Notes: generated by a model from the sequence alone, not told the origin. 64,000 nucleotides of DNA from Acidobacteriota bacterium (GCA_023384575.1 JAHDVP010000002.1:216222-280221), one strand, 5' to 3'; counted from the first letter of the stretch, positions 19,177 to 28,316 are shown. Made by a program: numbers and translations.

Positions 19177-20136
19177 CTATCGGCCCGCCCGAAGCCTCGT
19201 CAACAGTTTCCGGAAATCGGCCGGTACGGGGGCCTCGAAGCGGAGCGGCCGTCCATCGACCGGGTGCTCGAGGCCCAGGCGCCAGGCGTGCAGCGCCTGC
19301 CGGCCGAACGCCGGCGTGGCAGCGGCCTCCCCCTCATCGATGTACGAGCGCTCGCCGACGAGCGGGTGTCCGTGATGCCAGGCTTGTGCGCGGATCTGGT
19401 GTTGCTTGCCCGTCTCGAGCCGCACCTCGACGAGCGATGCCCCTTCGAACACCTCAGCGATCCGATAGTGGCAGATCGCCTCGACGGCACCGCGCGTGCG
19501 GACCGTCGCCGCTCGCTGGCGCAGCACGCGGTCGTCCCATTTCAGCCAGTCGCGCCAGATGCCGACCGCCGGGGCCGGATGGCCGCGCACCACGGCCAGA
19601 TAGGTCCGTTCCGCGCGCCGGTCGAGGAACTGGGCTTTCAGGGCGCTCTGCGCCTCCGGCGTTCGGGCGAACACCACCAGGCCCGACGTGTCGCGATCGA
19701 TGCGGTGCACGACGGCGGGCCGCCGCCGCCCGTGCGATCGCCAGTGCTCCGCCACCCGATCGGCCACCGATTCGGCTTCGGGGTCGGCCGGCAGCGGGAC
19801 CGTCAGCAGGCCGGCGGGCTTGTCGACGACGATCAGGTGCCCGTCCTCGAACACGACGGCCAGGGCGCCGAATCGCCGGGCAGGTCGACGCGACGCGCTG
19901 CCCGGGCGATCGGCCCACCATTCGACCTGCTCGCCGCCCGCGAGACGCCGGCCGGCATCGGCCAGTGTGAGCTCGATTCCTTCCAGGAACACGCGTCCCC
20001 GCGCCAGCGCGTCAGCCGCCCGGGCCCGCGACCCGAGGCGAGTCGCATCGGCGAGCCAGCGGTCGAGGCGCGCGCCGGCGGCAGCCGCTTCGACGATCCA
20101 CGACGGCCGGTTCGGACGCGTCGAGGTGGTCGTCAT
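19177..20136 (-). CDS. RluA family pseudouridine synthase
   Basis: Isomerises uridine to pseudouridine in rRNA or tRNA. 319 residues. An S4-like N-terminal domain (LDRWLADATRLGSRARAADALARG, quoted here only in part as LDRWLADATRLGSRARA) is followed by the catalytic core: DGHLIVVDKPAGLLTVP, HRIDRDTSGLVVFA (catalytic Asp147 in the R-x-D motif), ERTYLAVVRG, and LETGKQHQIRAQ (the RluA family end motif). Target position unknown. The start ATG overlaps the SDR stop (ATGA), making it the last gene of a three-gene coupled operon with the phosphotransferase and SDR. Confidence 0.9.
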   Translation of the reverse strand: MTTTSTRPNRPSWIVEAAAAGARLDRWLADATRLGSRARAADALARGRVFLEGIELTLADAGRRLAGGEQVEWWADRPGSASRRPARRFGALAVVFEDGHLIVVDKPAGLLTVPLPADPEAESVADRVAEHWRSHGRRRPAVVHRIDRDTSGLVVFARTPEAQSALKAQFLDRRAERTYLAVVRGHPAPAVGIWRDWLKWDDRVLRQRAATVRTRGAVEAICHYRIAEVFEGASLVEVRLETGKQHQIRAQAWHHGHPLVGERSYIDEGEAAATPAFGRQALHAWRLGLEHPVDGRPLRFEAPVPADFRKLLTRLRAGR

Positions 20137-20969
20137 CGGCGACTGACGGCCGCCCGCCCGACGACCCGTCGCAGGACCGACAGCGTCACGCCGTCGGGAA
20201 CGAGCCACGCCGCGGCCCTGAGCGTCCGGTTCACCCAGCCATTGACGTAGATCACCCGCCCGGCCATGGCCGCGTCGAGGCCCGATCGCGCGACGGTACG
20301 GGCATCGGCCCAGAACGGGCGCGGCAGCCGGCCGAGCGCCCGATGAGAGCCGGCGAGGTCGTGGAACTCGCTGCGCGTGAACCCGGGACAGACCGCCGTC
20401 ACGTACACCCCGTGCTGGCGGACCTCGGTCGCCAGCGACTGCGAGAACCGCACGATGAACGCCTTCGACGCACCGTACAGCGTCGACCCCGGCAGGCCCG
20501 GCGTCAGGCCCATGAGCGACGACACGTTGACGATCCGGCCGTACCCGCGGTCGATCATGCCGGGCAGGCATCGATGCGTCATGTCGCAGACCGCGACGAG
20601 CAGCACCTGGAGCAGATCGCGCTGCCGCTCCCACGGAATGCGCCGGTAGGTGCCGCCGAGGGCGTACCCGGCGTTGTTGACGAGGACGTCGACGACCCGG
20701 CCGGCGCCGGCAATCCGCTCGACGATCTCCGCCGGGGCACGAGGGTCCGCGAGGTCGGCCGGGATGACCAGGGTCTGGACACCGTGGACCTCGCCGAGCG
20801 TCGCCGCGAGAGCCGAGAGACGGTCGCCACGCCGGGCCGTGAGCGCGACGTCGAAGCCGCGCTCGGCGAGCAGGGCCGCGAACGCCTCGCCGATGCCGGA
20901 CGAGGCGCCGGTGACGAGCGCGAGGCGGCGCCCGCCTTCTGCTGGCGTGGCGTCCGGAGGCACGCTCAC
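20133..20969 (-). CDS. Short-chain dehydrogenase/reductase (classical SDR)
   Basis: NAD(P)-dependent oxidoreductase of unknown substrate. 278 residues. TGASSGIGEAFA (cofactor-binding TGxxxGxG), LVNNAGYALGG (NNAG), IVNVSSLMG (catalytic Ser), and YGASKAF (catalytic Tyr and Lys) are all present; CPGFTRSEF follows. The TGASSGIG and an Arg soon after (ARRGDRL) favour NADP(H). The start is GTG 20969, overlapping the end of the phosphotransferase gene (GTGA); its stop overlaps the rluA ATG. Both overlaps make the reading frame secure. Confidence 0.93.
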   Translation of the reverse strand: MSVPPDATPAEGGRRLALVTGASSGIGEAFAALLAERGFDVALTARRGDRLSALAATLGEVHGVQTLVIPADLADPRAPAEIVERIAGAGRVVDVLVNNAGYALGGTYRRIPWERQRDLLQVLLVAVCDMTHRCLPGMIDRGYGRIVNVSSLMGLTPGLPGSTLYGASKAFIVRFSQSLATEVRQHGVYVTAVCPGFTRSEFHDLAGSHRALGRLPRPFWADARTVARSGLDAAMAGRVIYVNGWVNRTLRAAAWLVPDGVTLSVLRRVVGRAAVSRR

Positions 20970-22492
20970 GCGTCGACCTTGGCCATCGCCTGTTCGAGGC
21001 GCGCGCACGCCGTCTCGATGACCTTGATCCGCGCAAACCACTTGTCGTTCGCCTCGACGAGCGTCCAGGGCGCGACGAGGGTACTCGTGCGTTCGACCAT
21101 GTCGCTGACCGCCACCTCGTAGTCCGCCCAGTGCCGGCGGTTGCGCCAGTCCTCCGGCGTCAGCTTCCACTGCTTCCACGGCGACCGTTTGCGCTCGCGA
21201 AAGCGCCGGAGTTGCTCGTCCGAGGTGACGTGCAGCCAGTACTTGACGAGCACGGTGTCGTTCTCGACCAGTTCCTCCTCGAACTGGTTGATCTCGGCGT
21301 AGGCGCGTCGCCACTCGTGCTCTTGCGCGAACCCCTCCACGCGCTCCACGAGCACGCGGCCGTACCAGCTGCGGTCGAACATCGTCACGCGCCCCCGCCG
21401 GCTGAGGTGACGCCAGAAGCGCCAGAGATAGTGGTGCGCGCGCTCCTCGTCCGTGGGGGCCGCAATCGAGATCACCTGATACGTGCGGGCATCGAGCGCG
21501 GCGGCCACCCGCCTGATCGCGCCGCCCTTCCCGGCCGCATCCCACCCCTCGAACACCATCACCATCGAGATGCCCCGTTCGGCGGCGCGCCGCTGGAGCA
21601 GGTTCAGGTGTCCCTGCGCCTCCTCCAGACGGCGGCCGACCTTCTTCGGCGGGAGCTTCTGCGTCATGTCGAGCTTCGACAGAATCGACGCCGGACCGGA
21701 GACCTTCACACGATGCCCCGGGGCGCCGACGGCAGCCGTGCTGACGGCCACGCCGCGCGGCCTCCGTTCCGGTGGAGCCGCCCGCTGACCGAGGTGTCCC
21801 TCGATGGCCCCGAGCAGCGCCGTCCCCACCGTCAAGCTGCGATACCTGAGGTCGCGGCCCTCGACGATGGTCCAGGGTGCGTACGCACGGCTGGTGATCC
21901 TGATGGCCTCTTCGGCGGCCTCGATGAAGCGATCGTACCGTTTCCAGTTCGCCCACTCGCGACGCGTCACCCGCCACCGTGTGAGGGGGTTCTCTTCGAG
22001 CGTCGTCAGGCGGCGTCGCTGGTGCTTCTTGTCGAGATGCATCCAGAACTTGAGGATGAGGGCCCCGTCGTCGGCCAGCATCCGCTCGAACCGGCGGATC
22101 CGGTTGAGACGCGCCTGGAAGGCCGCCGCGCCAATGCGTCGATAGACGCGACTGAGGACGGGCGTGGAGTACCAGCTGCTCTGGAACAGCCCGAGGCGGC
22201 CTCGCGCCGGAAGCGCGCGCCAGTAGCGCCAGAACTCCGGGCGCTCGCTCTCCTCGTCGGAGGGCGGTCCGAACGCCCGCGTCACGATCCACCGCGGGTC
22301 CATCCACTCGTTGAGCAGGTTGACGGTCTCGCCCTTGCCCGCGCCGTCGACGCCGGCGAAGACGACGATGACGGGAAAGCTCGCGTCGAACAGCCGCCGC
22401 TGCACGTCGAGCAGGGCCGCGCGCAGCACGGGCACCTGCGCGCGGTACTCGTCCTTCGAGATGGTGCGTCCCAGTTCGGCCGTCTCGAACAC
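20966..22492 (-). CDS. pap: Polyphosphate:AMP phosphotransferase (tandem PPK2 domains)
   Basis: Uses polyphosphate to phosphorylate AMP to ADP in the cytoplasm, an ATP-independent route to adenylate recharging. 508 residues containing two PPK2 modules: module 1 at about 10-245 with Walker A FAGVDGAGKGE and a lid segment LFQSSWYS, and module 2 at about 285-505 with FEGWDAAGKGG, Walker B-like MFDRSWYGRVLVERVEG and WKLTPEDW. Tandem length is typical of class II PPK2/PAP enzymes, in which the C-terminal unit is usually the active one; module 1 lacks the DRSWY (it has QSSWY), consistent with that. A TATAAT at 22541-22546 (minus) could be its -10. Confidence 0.92.
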   Translation of the reverse strand: MFETAELGRTISKDEYRAQVPVLRAALLDVQRRLFDASFPVIVVFAGVDGAGKGETVNLLNEWMDPRWIVTRAFGPPSDEESERPEFWRYWRALPARGRLGLFQSSWYSTPVLSRVYRRIGAAAFQARLNRIRRFERMLADDGALILKFWMHLDKKHQRRRLTTLEENPLTRWRVTRREWANWKRYDRFIEAAEEAIRITSRAYAPWTIVEGRDLRYRSLTVGTALLGAIEGHLGQRAAPPERRPRGVAVSTAAVGAPGHRVKVSGPASILSKLDMTQKLPPKKVGRRLEEAQGHLNLLQRRAAERGISMVMVFEGWDAAGKGGAIRRVAAALDARTYQVISIAAPTDEERAHHYLWRFWRHLSRRGRVTMFDRSWYGRVLVERVEGFAQEHEWRRAYAEINQFEEELVENDTVLVKYWLHVTSDEQLRRFRERKRSPWKQWKLTPEDWRNRRHWADYEVAVSDMVERTSTLVAPWTLVEANDKWFARIKVIETACARLEQAMAKVDA

Positions 22493-22540
22493 GTCTCGTG
22501 CCTCCGGTGCGGGCCTCGCAGGTCCGCGAAGGTCGGGGCG

Positions 22541-22546
22541 ATTATA
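22541..22546 (-). promoter_or_regulatory. Candidate -10 element (TATAAT) for the phosphotransferase operon
   Basis: A perfect TATAAT on the minus strand, in the 90-nt gap between the outer-membrane protein gene and the phosphotransferase. It would give a leader of roughly 40 nt. No convincing -35 at 17 nt. Confidence 0.45.
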
Positions 22547-22582
22547 GCGTCCAACCCACCGGCTGCACCCGCCGCACGGCTC

Positions 22583-23089
22583 TCAGAACGTGTACCCGAC
22601 GCCGAACTTGAACCCCGGACTGTCGATGGCGCCGACCTTGACCTCGAAGAAGACCCCCTCGCGGCTCGCCAGGCCGACCAGGAAGTTCAAACCGCCCCGG
22701 ACCTCCGTGTCGTCGCGGCCGCGCGGAGCCCGCCCCTGATCGTAGCTGTAGATGTTCATCGCCGGCCCTCCTCCCAGGTACGCGCTCCACGGGCTGCGGG
22801 GAAGGGGGAAGCGCCAGGCGAACTCGATGTTCGCGGCGACGAGCGTGCGGTCGTTGCCCACACCCACTTCCAGGTTCGGCTGGAATCGCAACTGGTCGAC
22901 GAGCGGCGCGCTCCAGTAGTGCCCGCCCAAGTAGAACTGCGACGGGTCGGCGCTGACGCCGGCGCGAAGGCCGGGCCCCTGCTGCGCCGCCGCAGGAACG
23001 GCCACGAGGACCAGGGTCAAGGCGAGGCCGGCCAACACGCCGGGTCGCGCGATCGGGGGCAAGGCCGGGCGGACGTGAGGTAGTCTCAT
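22583..23089 (-). CDS. Small outer-membrane beta-barrel protein
   Basis: 168 residues with a signal peptide (ending AAAQQ). The mature part has the features of an 8-stranded barrel: GLRAGVSADPSQFYLGG, ANIEFAWRFP, WSAYLGGGPAMNIYS, GGLNFLVGLA, and a final strand ending in Phe (FKFGVGYTF), the usual BAM recognition C-terminus. Related in style to OmpW/OmpA-barrel-like proteins of unknown function. The start ATG has AGGAGATCACGCC upstream. It diverges from the glycosyltransferase gene. Confidence 0.8.
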   Translation of the reverse strand: MRLPHVRPALPPIARPGVLAGLALTLVLVAVPAAAQQGPGLRAGVSADPSQFYLGGHYWSAPLVDQLRFQPNLEVGVGNDRTLVAANIEFAWRFPLPRSPWSAYLGGGPAMNIYSYDQGRAPRGRDDTEVRGGLNFLVGLASREGVFFEVKVGAIDSPGFKFGVGYTF

Positions 23090-23252
23090 GGCGTGATCTC
23101 CTATCGAAAGCCGCAGGGGCGGTCCCGAGCTCTGTGGATCGCAGGGCAAAGATGGTGCCGGGCAGCCGGCGGCACCTCGGCCGGAGAACACGGACGATCG
23201 AGCCGGATCGCGTGTCGGCAGAAGGAACACGCCGGGTAGAAATGCCACGGCG

Positions 23253-24263
23253 ATGACCAGCGCGCCCCGGGTCTCGGTGCTGCTCCCCGCGTTCAACGCC
23301 GCGGCGACGCTCGGCGCCTGTCTCCGCAGTCTGACCCGCCAGCGCGAGACCCGTTGGGAATGCGTGCTCGTCGACGACGGGTCGACCGACGCGACGCCAC
23401 ACATCGTGGCCGCCGCCGCGGCGGCCGATGCGCGCGTGCAGGTCGTCAGGCGGCCCCATCGGGGGCTCGTGGCCGCCCTCTCCGCGGGACTCCCCCTCTG
23501 CCGCGCGCCATACGTGGCACGCATGGATGCAGACGACATCATGCACCGCGATCGTCTGGGCGCGCAGGTCGAACTGCTCGATCGTCACCCGCACCTTGCC
23601 GCCGTCGGCTGCCACGTCCGACTGTGGCCGCGGACCGGCCTCACCGACGGACGGCGCGCGTACGAACGCTGGCTGCTCTCGATCCGCGATGCCGGCGCCG
23701 TGCGCGCCGAGGCGTTCGTCGAGTGCCCGGTCGCGCACCCCACGCTGCTGGTGCGCCGCGACGTGCTCCGCCTGTTCGGCTACCGGGACGCCGGCTGGCC
23801 CGAGGACTACGATCTCGTCTTGCGACTTCTCGCGGCCGGGCACGAGATCGGGATGGTGCCGCGCCGGCTCGTCTCATGGCGCGACCACCCCGGACGCCTC
23901 TCGCGCCTCGATTCGACCTACTCGCTCGACCGGTTCACCGCCTGCAAGGCCGAGTTCCTCGCGATGGGCTTCCTCCAGGGCCACGCGCGGTACGTGCTCT
24001 GGGGCTACGGGAGCACGGGGAAGGCCCTGGCGAGGGCCCTCGCGGAACACGGCAAGCAGCCGTCGGCCATCGTCGACGTGCACCCGAGGCGCATGGGCCA
24101 GCGCATTGGCGGGGTGCCGGTCGTACCGCCCGACGCGCTCGCCGGCCTGCGCCCCCCGCGCCTCGTGGTGTCGGTGGCGGGTCCGGGCCCTCGCGCCCTG
24201 ATTCGCGACGCGCTGGCGACCATGGGGTTCGTCGAGTTGCGCGACTTCGTGTGCGCGGCGTGA
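23253..24263 (+). CDS. Family 2 glycosyltransferase with a C-terminal Rossmann-like domain
   Basis: Transfers a sugar from a nucleotide sugar onto an acceptor, probably for a surface glycan. 336 residues. GT-A domain (1-240): VLLPAFNAAATLG, VLVDDGSTDATP, ARMDADDI (the D-x-D metal motif), and WPEDYDLVLRL (catalytic acidic region). The last 95 residues add a separate nucleotide-binding-like module (YVLWGYGSTGKALARAL, AIVDVHPRRMG, GVPVVPPDAL) as in some sugar-modifying or capsule enzymes. The start ATG 23253 is the first in frame. The gene is alone; 257 nt of spacer (24264-24520) with no recognisable element precede the next gene. Confidence 0.88.
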   Translation: MTSAPRVSVLLPAFNAAATLGACLRSLTRQRETRWECVLVDDGSTDATPHIVAAAAAADARVQVVRRPHRGLVAALSAGLPLCRAPYVARMDADDIMHRDRLGAQVELLDRHPHLAAVGCHVRLWPRTGLTDGRRAYERWLLSIRDAGAVRAEAFVECPVAHPTLLVRRDVLRLFGYRDAGWPEDYDLVLRLLAAGHEIGMVPRRLVSWRDHPGRLSRLDSTYSLDRFTACKAEFLAMGFLQGHARYVLWGYGSTGKALARALAEHGKQPSAIVDVHPRRMGQRIGGVPVVPPDALAGLRPPRLVVSVAGPGPRALIRDALATMGFVELRDFVCAA

Positions 24264-24520
24264 GCGCGTGCGCCCGTTCCGGCCCGCCGCGCGGGACCCC
24301 GATTCCCGTTCGTCGCCCCGCGGCATCGCACCGAGCCGCGTGCCCAACCCCACGGCCACAACCCGTCCAGCGTGTAAGAAGGACACGACACTTGTTGTCA
24401 CCTCGGCCGGTACCGGGGGACCGAGGCCGCAGACGAGCCAGTTTTTCGGGCACTTGGCGCCATCTTGACCCGTCGATGCGCTGGCGCGGGACTTGCTCCG
24501 GCTGTGCCCAGGAGGATCGC

Positions 24521-25912
24521 ATGGGTCGTTCATCTCTGGTCGCCCTGGTCGTGCTCGCGCTCGGGAGTGTGGCCTGCAGTGGGTCCGGGTCGAGCCCGTC
24601 AGCGGTACTGCCCACGTCGCCTTCCGCCGTCACCCCGCCGGTCTTGGGTCCCGCGAGCAGCGGAGCCACGGTCACGGGATCGGTCGCCCTTCCGTCCGGC
24701 AGTCGAACGGCCAGCGGCGCCTCGACCTCGGCGACGGGGATGTCGGTGGGCGTCGTCGGCACCACGCTCTCTTCGCGGGTCGACGAGCGCGGCGAGTTCT
24801 CCCTCGCGGGCGTGCCGGCCGGCGACCAGCGGCTTCACTTCAGTGGAAACGGCAACGACGCCACGACCGCCCTCAACGGTGTCCGCGCGGGTGAGGCCAT
24901 CCGCATCCAGGTCGTCGTGACCGGGACGACGGCCGTGATCGAGGCCGACTCACGCCAGCCCGGGACGCAGGTGGAGATCGAGGGGCTCGTCGAGTCGCTG
25001 CCGCCCACGGCCGCGGCGGGCACGCTCGTCGTGGCCGGGCGGACGATTCGGGTCGACGCGTCGACGACGATTCGCGAGGGCGCGACGGCACGAACGTTCG
25101 ACGACCTGCGCGTGGGCTACCGCGTGCACGTCCGGGCGCGATCGGTCGAGGGCGCGCTCCTGGCCGAGTCGATCGTCATCCAGAACACGAGGACCGACGC
25201 GCCGGTGAACTTGAACGGCGTGATCAGCGACCTCTCGGGCGCGGCGTCGGCGTTCCGCTTCGTCGTCAACGGCCGCGAGGTACGGGGCGACGCGGCGACG
25301 CAGCTGACCGGCAACACGACGAGGACGGTCGACTTCGGCAACCTCGAGAACGGCCTGCGGGTCGAGGTGAAGGGCGTCCAGCGCGACGGCTACGTCTACG
25401 CGGAGCGCATCCACGTCACGTTCGAGGCCACCGCACCCGCGCCGACACCCGATCCGGATCAGCAGGACTCGGCTTCGATTCACGGGACGCTGACGTCGAT
25501 CTCCGGGTCGGCACCAAACCTCGTGCTCGTCGTCGGCGGCACGACGGTGCGCACGAGCGGGGCGACGGAGGTGCGGCGCCGCGGAGACGTGCAGCCGCTG
25601 TCGGCGCTGGCGCTCGGCCAGTCGCTCCACGTCGTCGGGACGCGTCGAAGCGACACGTCGCTCGACGCACGGATGATCCGCATCGAGGAGGACGCCGTCG
25701 GCGGCGCCTTCGAGATCGCGGGACCGGCCGGCGGCGTGAAGGGGACCTGTCCCTCGCTCTCGTTCGTGGTCATGGGCTACGAGATCGCGACCAACGGCGC
25801 GACGACGTTCGTCGGCGGCACGTGCAGTTCGCTGCGGAGCGGCCACGGTGTGCACGTGAAGGGCACGCGCCGCGCCGACGGCAGCGTGCTCGCGACGGAA
25901 GTCAAGCGCTGA
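24521..25912 (+). CDS. DUF5666 repeat lipoprotein
   Basis: 463 residues. The signal peptide ends in a lipobox-like sequence (ALGSVACSGSG, Cys about 19), so a lipid-anchored envelope protein is likely. After a Ser/Thr/Pro linker and a small beta domain come four tandem DUF5666-type units of about 70 residues, each opening with a strand such as VEIEGLVESL, VNLNGVISDL, ASIHGTLTSI or FEIAGPAGGV and closing with the RVHVRARS/RVEVKGVQ/LHVVGTRR/GVHVKGTRR strand. The role is unknown. The start ATG 24521 has AGGAGGATCGC upstream. It precedes the penicillin acylase on the same strand but is separated by a palindromic promoter region. Confidence 0.85.
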   Translation: MGRSSLVALVVLALGSVACSGSGSSPSAVLPTSPSAVTPPVLGPASSGATVTGSVALPSGSRTASGASTSATGMSVGVVGTTLSSRVDERGEFSLAGVPAGDQRLHFSGNGNDATTALNGVRAGEAIRIQVVVTGTTAVIEADSRQPGTQVEIEGLVESLPPTAAAGTLVVAGRTIRVDASTTIREGATARTFDDLRVGYRVHVRARSVEGALLAESIVIQNTRTDAPVNLNGVISDLSGAASAFRFVVNGREVRGDAATQLTGNTTRTVDFGNLENGLRVEVKGVQRDGYVYAERIHVTFEATAPAPTPDPDQQDSASIHGTLTSISGSAPNLVLVVGGTTVRTSGATEVRRRGDVQPLSALALGQSLHVVGTRRSDTSLDARMIRIEEDAVGGAFEIAGPAGGVKGTCPSLSFVVMGYEIATNGATTFVGGTCSSLRSGHGVHVKGTRRADGSVLATEVKR

Positions 25913-25977
25913 CGTCCGTCCGGCTGGCGGGTGCTGGCTGCAAGGCTCGCGCGTCCGCCGTCCGATCACCGGCCGCA

Positions 25978-26009
25978 CATGACGGCATCACCGGTATGAT
26001 GCCGTCATG
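25978..26009. promoter_or_regulatory. Perfect 32-bp palindrome over the -10 and start codon of the acylase gene
   Basis: The arms CATGACGGCATCA (25978-25990) and TGATGCCGTCATG (25997-26009) are exact inverted repeats, with a 6-nt centre CCGGTA. The right arm contains TATGAT (25995-26000, starting in the centre), a -10 hexamer followed by 6 nt and then the acylase ATG, which is the last triplet of the palindrome. If transcription starts at the ATG, only part of the right arm is transcribed, so this would be a protein-binding operator rather than an RNA hairpin (inference). Confidence 0.6.
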
Positions 26010-28268
26010 CGCGACCGGCCATTCCGTCACGTCCTCCCCGCAACCTTCTCGCTGACCGCACTCTGTCTCGTCCTGACGCCGGTCTGGCTCGATGGCGCGC
26101 GGGCGCTCGCCGATCGGGTCGAGATCCGGCGCGATACCTTCGGCGTACCGCACATCCTGGCCGAGCACGAGGAGGCTGCGGCCTTCGGTCTGGGCTACGC
26201 CATGGCCGAAGACCACGCCGAGGAGATGGGCCGCCGGTACCTGCGGGCGCGCGGCGAGGCCGCCGCGGCGTTCGGCCCCGACGAGCTCGCGAACGACTTC
26301 GCCGTGCGACGGGCCGACAACCGTCGGCAGGCCGAGCGCGCGGTGCGAGAGCGCGGCCGGGGATTCCGCCGATGGCTCCGCGGCTTCGCGGCCGGCTACA
26401 ACGCCTACGTCGAAGGTCGCCGCGATCGCCTGCCGGCCTGGATGCCCACCATCGACGAGGCCGATCTGCTGGCTCACGGGCGTGCCGCAGCCGCGACGAG
26501 CCTGCACGATGCGGTACCGGCGCTGCGGCGAAAGTACGGAACAGGCGAGTCGTGGGCCGGCGACCGCTCGGGGGACAAGGTCGCGACCGACGTCAATCCC
26601 TGCTCGCCGCTCCCGCTGCACGGGGCGGGAAGGAAGTTCCGTCCCGATCCGATCTGCGACGATCTCGTCGGCTCGAATGCGCTGGCGCTCGCCGGCAGCC
26701 GTACGACCAGCGGGTCGCCGGTCCTCCTCGGCAACCCGCACCTCCGGTGGTCGATGCTCTACTGGGAAGCGCACGTCACGGTCCGGGACCGGCTCGACTT
26801 CTACGGCTCGACCCTGGTCGGCATGCCGGTGCTGCGCGCCGGGTTCAACGACCGCCTCGGGTACGTGCAGACCAACAACGACCCCGACCAGACCGACGTC
26901 TACGCCGTCCCGCTCGATGCCGCGCGCGCCGACCACTACGTCCACGACGGCCGGTCGCGCCGCCTCGCGACACGCCGCGTCGTCGTCGACGTCGCGACGG
27001 AGGCGGGTGGCCCGCCGCGACGGGAAGCGCGCGACTACTGGGACACGCACCTCGGCCCCGTGATCCTGCGCACCGACACGCAGATCTTCGTCGCCCGGTC
27101 CGTCGCCCTCGATTCGTGGACCCACTTCGAGGGGTTCTACGAACTGGCGCGCGCGCGACGCCTCGACGACTTCCTGGGCGTCATGCGGAAGGCCCTGCTG
27201 ACGACGTCCAACTTCACCTACGCGGACGTCGACGGCCAGGTGCTCTACCTCTGGAACGCCCACCTGCCGCGCCGGATCGACGACGGCACCGACTACTCGC
27301 TCGACGTCCCTGGCGACACGTCGAAACACATGTGGAGGGGCCTGCACCGCGTGCTCGACCTCCCACGCCTGCTCAACCCGCCGGGTGGATACGTGCAGAA
27401 CGCCAACAACTCGCCGTGGTGGACCTCGCTCAGCGACCGCCTCGACCCGGCACGGTACCCGTCGTACGTCGAGCGGCACCCGCTCAGCCTTCGAGCCCAG
27501 GCAGCACTCGACCTCATCGAGGCCCGCGAGCGGTTCACGCTCGACGACGTGAAGGCGCTGAAGTTCTCGACGCGGATGCTCGTCGCCGAACGCGTGCTCG
27601 ACGATCTGCTGAGCGCCGGGCGGACCGTGAGCGGGCCGTCGGCCGACCTGATCGAGGGCCTGGCGGTGCTCGAGCGATGGGATCGGCGGGTCGACGCGGC
27701 CAGCCGCGGCGCGGTCCTGTTCCAGAGGTTCTGGGACCGCTACCGGGCCGAACACGACGAACCGTTCGCGGTGACGTGGGATGCGGACGCGCCCCTTGCC
27801 ACGCCTCGCGGGCTCGCGGCGCCGGCCGCCGCCCTGGCGCACCTCGAGGAGGCCGTTCACTGGACGCGCGAGACCCACGGGCGTGTCGACGTGGCCTGGG
27901 GCGACGTCCACCGTTACCGGTTCGGCGCAATCGATCTGCCAGCCGACGGAGCTGCGGGCGCGTACGGCGTGTACCGGGTGATGGGCTTCGACGGGACGGG
28001 AGTCGATGGCGACCCCAGGCGCATCGCGGGCCGCCTCGCGGACGAGCCGCCGCTCGTCGGCACCGGCGACGCGTGGGTGCTGCTCGTCCACTTCACGCGC
28101 CCGGTGCGCGCGTGGTCCGTGCTCGCCTACGGCCAGACGGCCGACGCGGCGTCACCACACAGTACCGACCAGATCCGGCTCTTCGCGCAGCACGAACTGC
28201 GGCCCGTGTGGTTCACGGAAAGCGAGATCGCGGCGAACCTCCTCAGGCGCTACCACCCGGGGCGCTGA
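26007..28268 (+). CDS. Penicillin acylase family N-terminal-nucleophile hydrolase
   Basis: Periplasmic amidase of the penicillin G/acyl-homoserine lactone acylase superfamily; the physiological substrate is unknown. 753 residues with a signal peptide (ending about ARA, 33). The alpha chain begins VEIRRDTFGVPHILAEHE (family start motif) and includes YAMAEDHAEEM. The autocatalytic junction is G222-S223 (DLVGSNALALAGSRTTSG), giving the beta chain with N-terminal Ser; conserved PVLLGNPHL, FNDRLGYVQTNNDPDQTD and YVQNANNSPW follow. There is no Shine-Dalgarno; the ATG is 6 nt after TATGAT and sits in a palindrome. Confidence 0.93.
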   Translation: MRDRPFRHVLPATFSLTALCLVLTPVWLDGARALADRVEIRRDTFGVPHILAEHEEAAAFGLGYAMAEDHAEEMGRRYLRARGEAAAAFGPDELANDFAVRRADNRRQAERAVRERGRGFRRWLRGFAAGYNAYVEGRRDRLPAWMPTIDEADLLAHGRAAAATSLHDAVPALRRKYGTGESWAGDRSGDKVATDVNPCSPLPLHGAGRKFRPDPICDDLVGSNALALAGSRTTSGSPVLLGNPHLRWSMLYWEAHVTVRDRLDFYGSTLVGMPVLRAGFNDRLGYVQTNNDPDQTDVYAVPLDAARADHYVHDGRSRRLATRRVVVDVATEAGGPPRREARDYWDTHLGPVILRTDTQIFVARSVALDSWTHFEGFYELARARRLDDFLGVMRKALLTTSNFTYADVDGQVLYLWNAHLPRRIDDGTDYSLDVPGDTSKHMWRGLHRVLDLPRLLNPPGGYVQNANNSPWWTSLSDRLDPARYPSYVERHPLSLRAQAALDLIEARERFTLDDVKALKFSTRMLVAERVLDDLLSAGRTVSGPSADLIEGLAVLERWDRRVDAASRGAVLFQRFWDRYRAEHDEPFAVTWDADAPLATPRGLAAPAAALAHLEEAVHWTRETHGRVDVAWGDVHRYRFGAIDLPADGAAGAYGVYRVMGFDGTGVDGDPRRIAGRLADEPPLVGTGDAWVLLVHFTRPVRAWSVLAYGQTADAASPHSTDQIRLFAQHELRPVWFTESEIAANLLRRYHPGR

Positions 28269-28316
28269 CGCTCTCCCGTCGGCTCGGTGGGGGCGGCGGG
28301 CTCGGCCGCGGGTCGC

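Noticed and set aside
25978-26009. The inverted repeat read as a transcription terminator for the DUF5666 gene
   Set aside because: There is no T-run after it, it overlaps a -10 hexamer and ends in the next start codon, so an operator is more plausible than a terminator.
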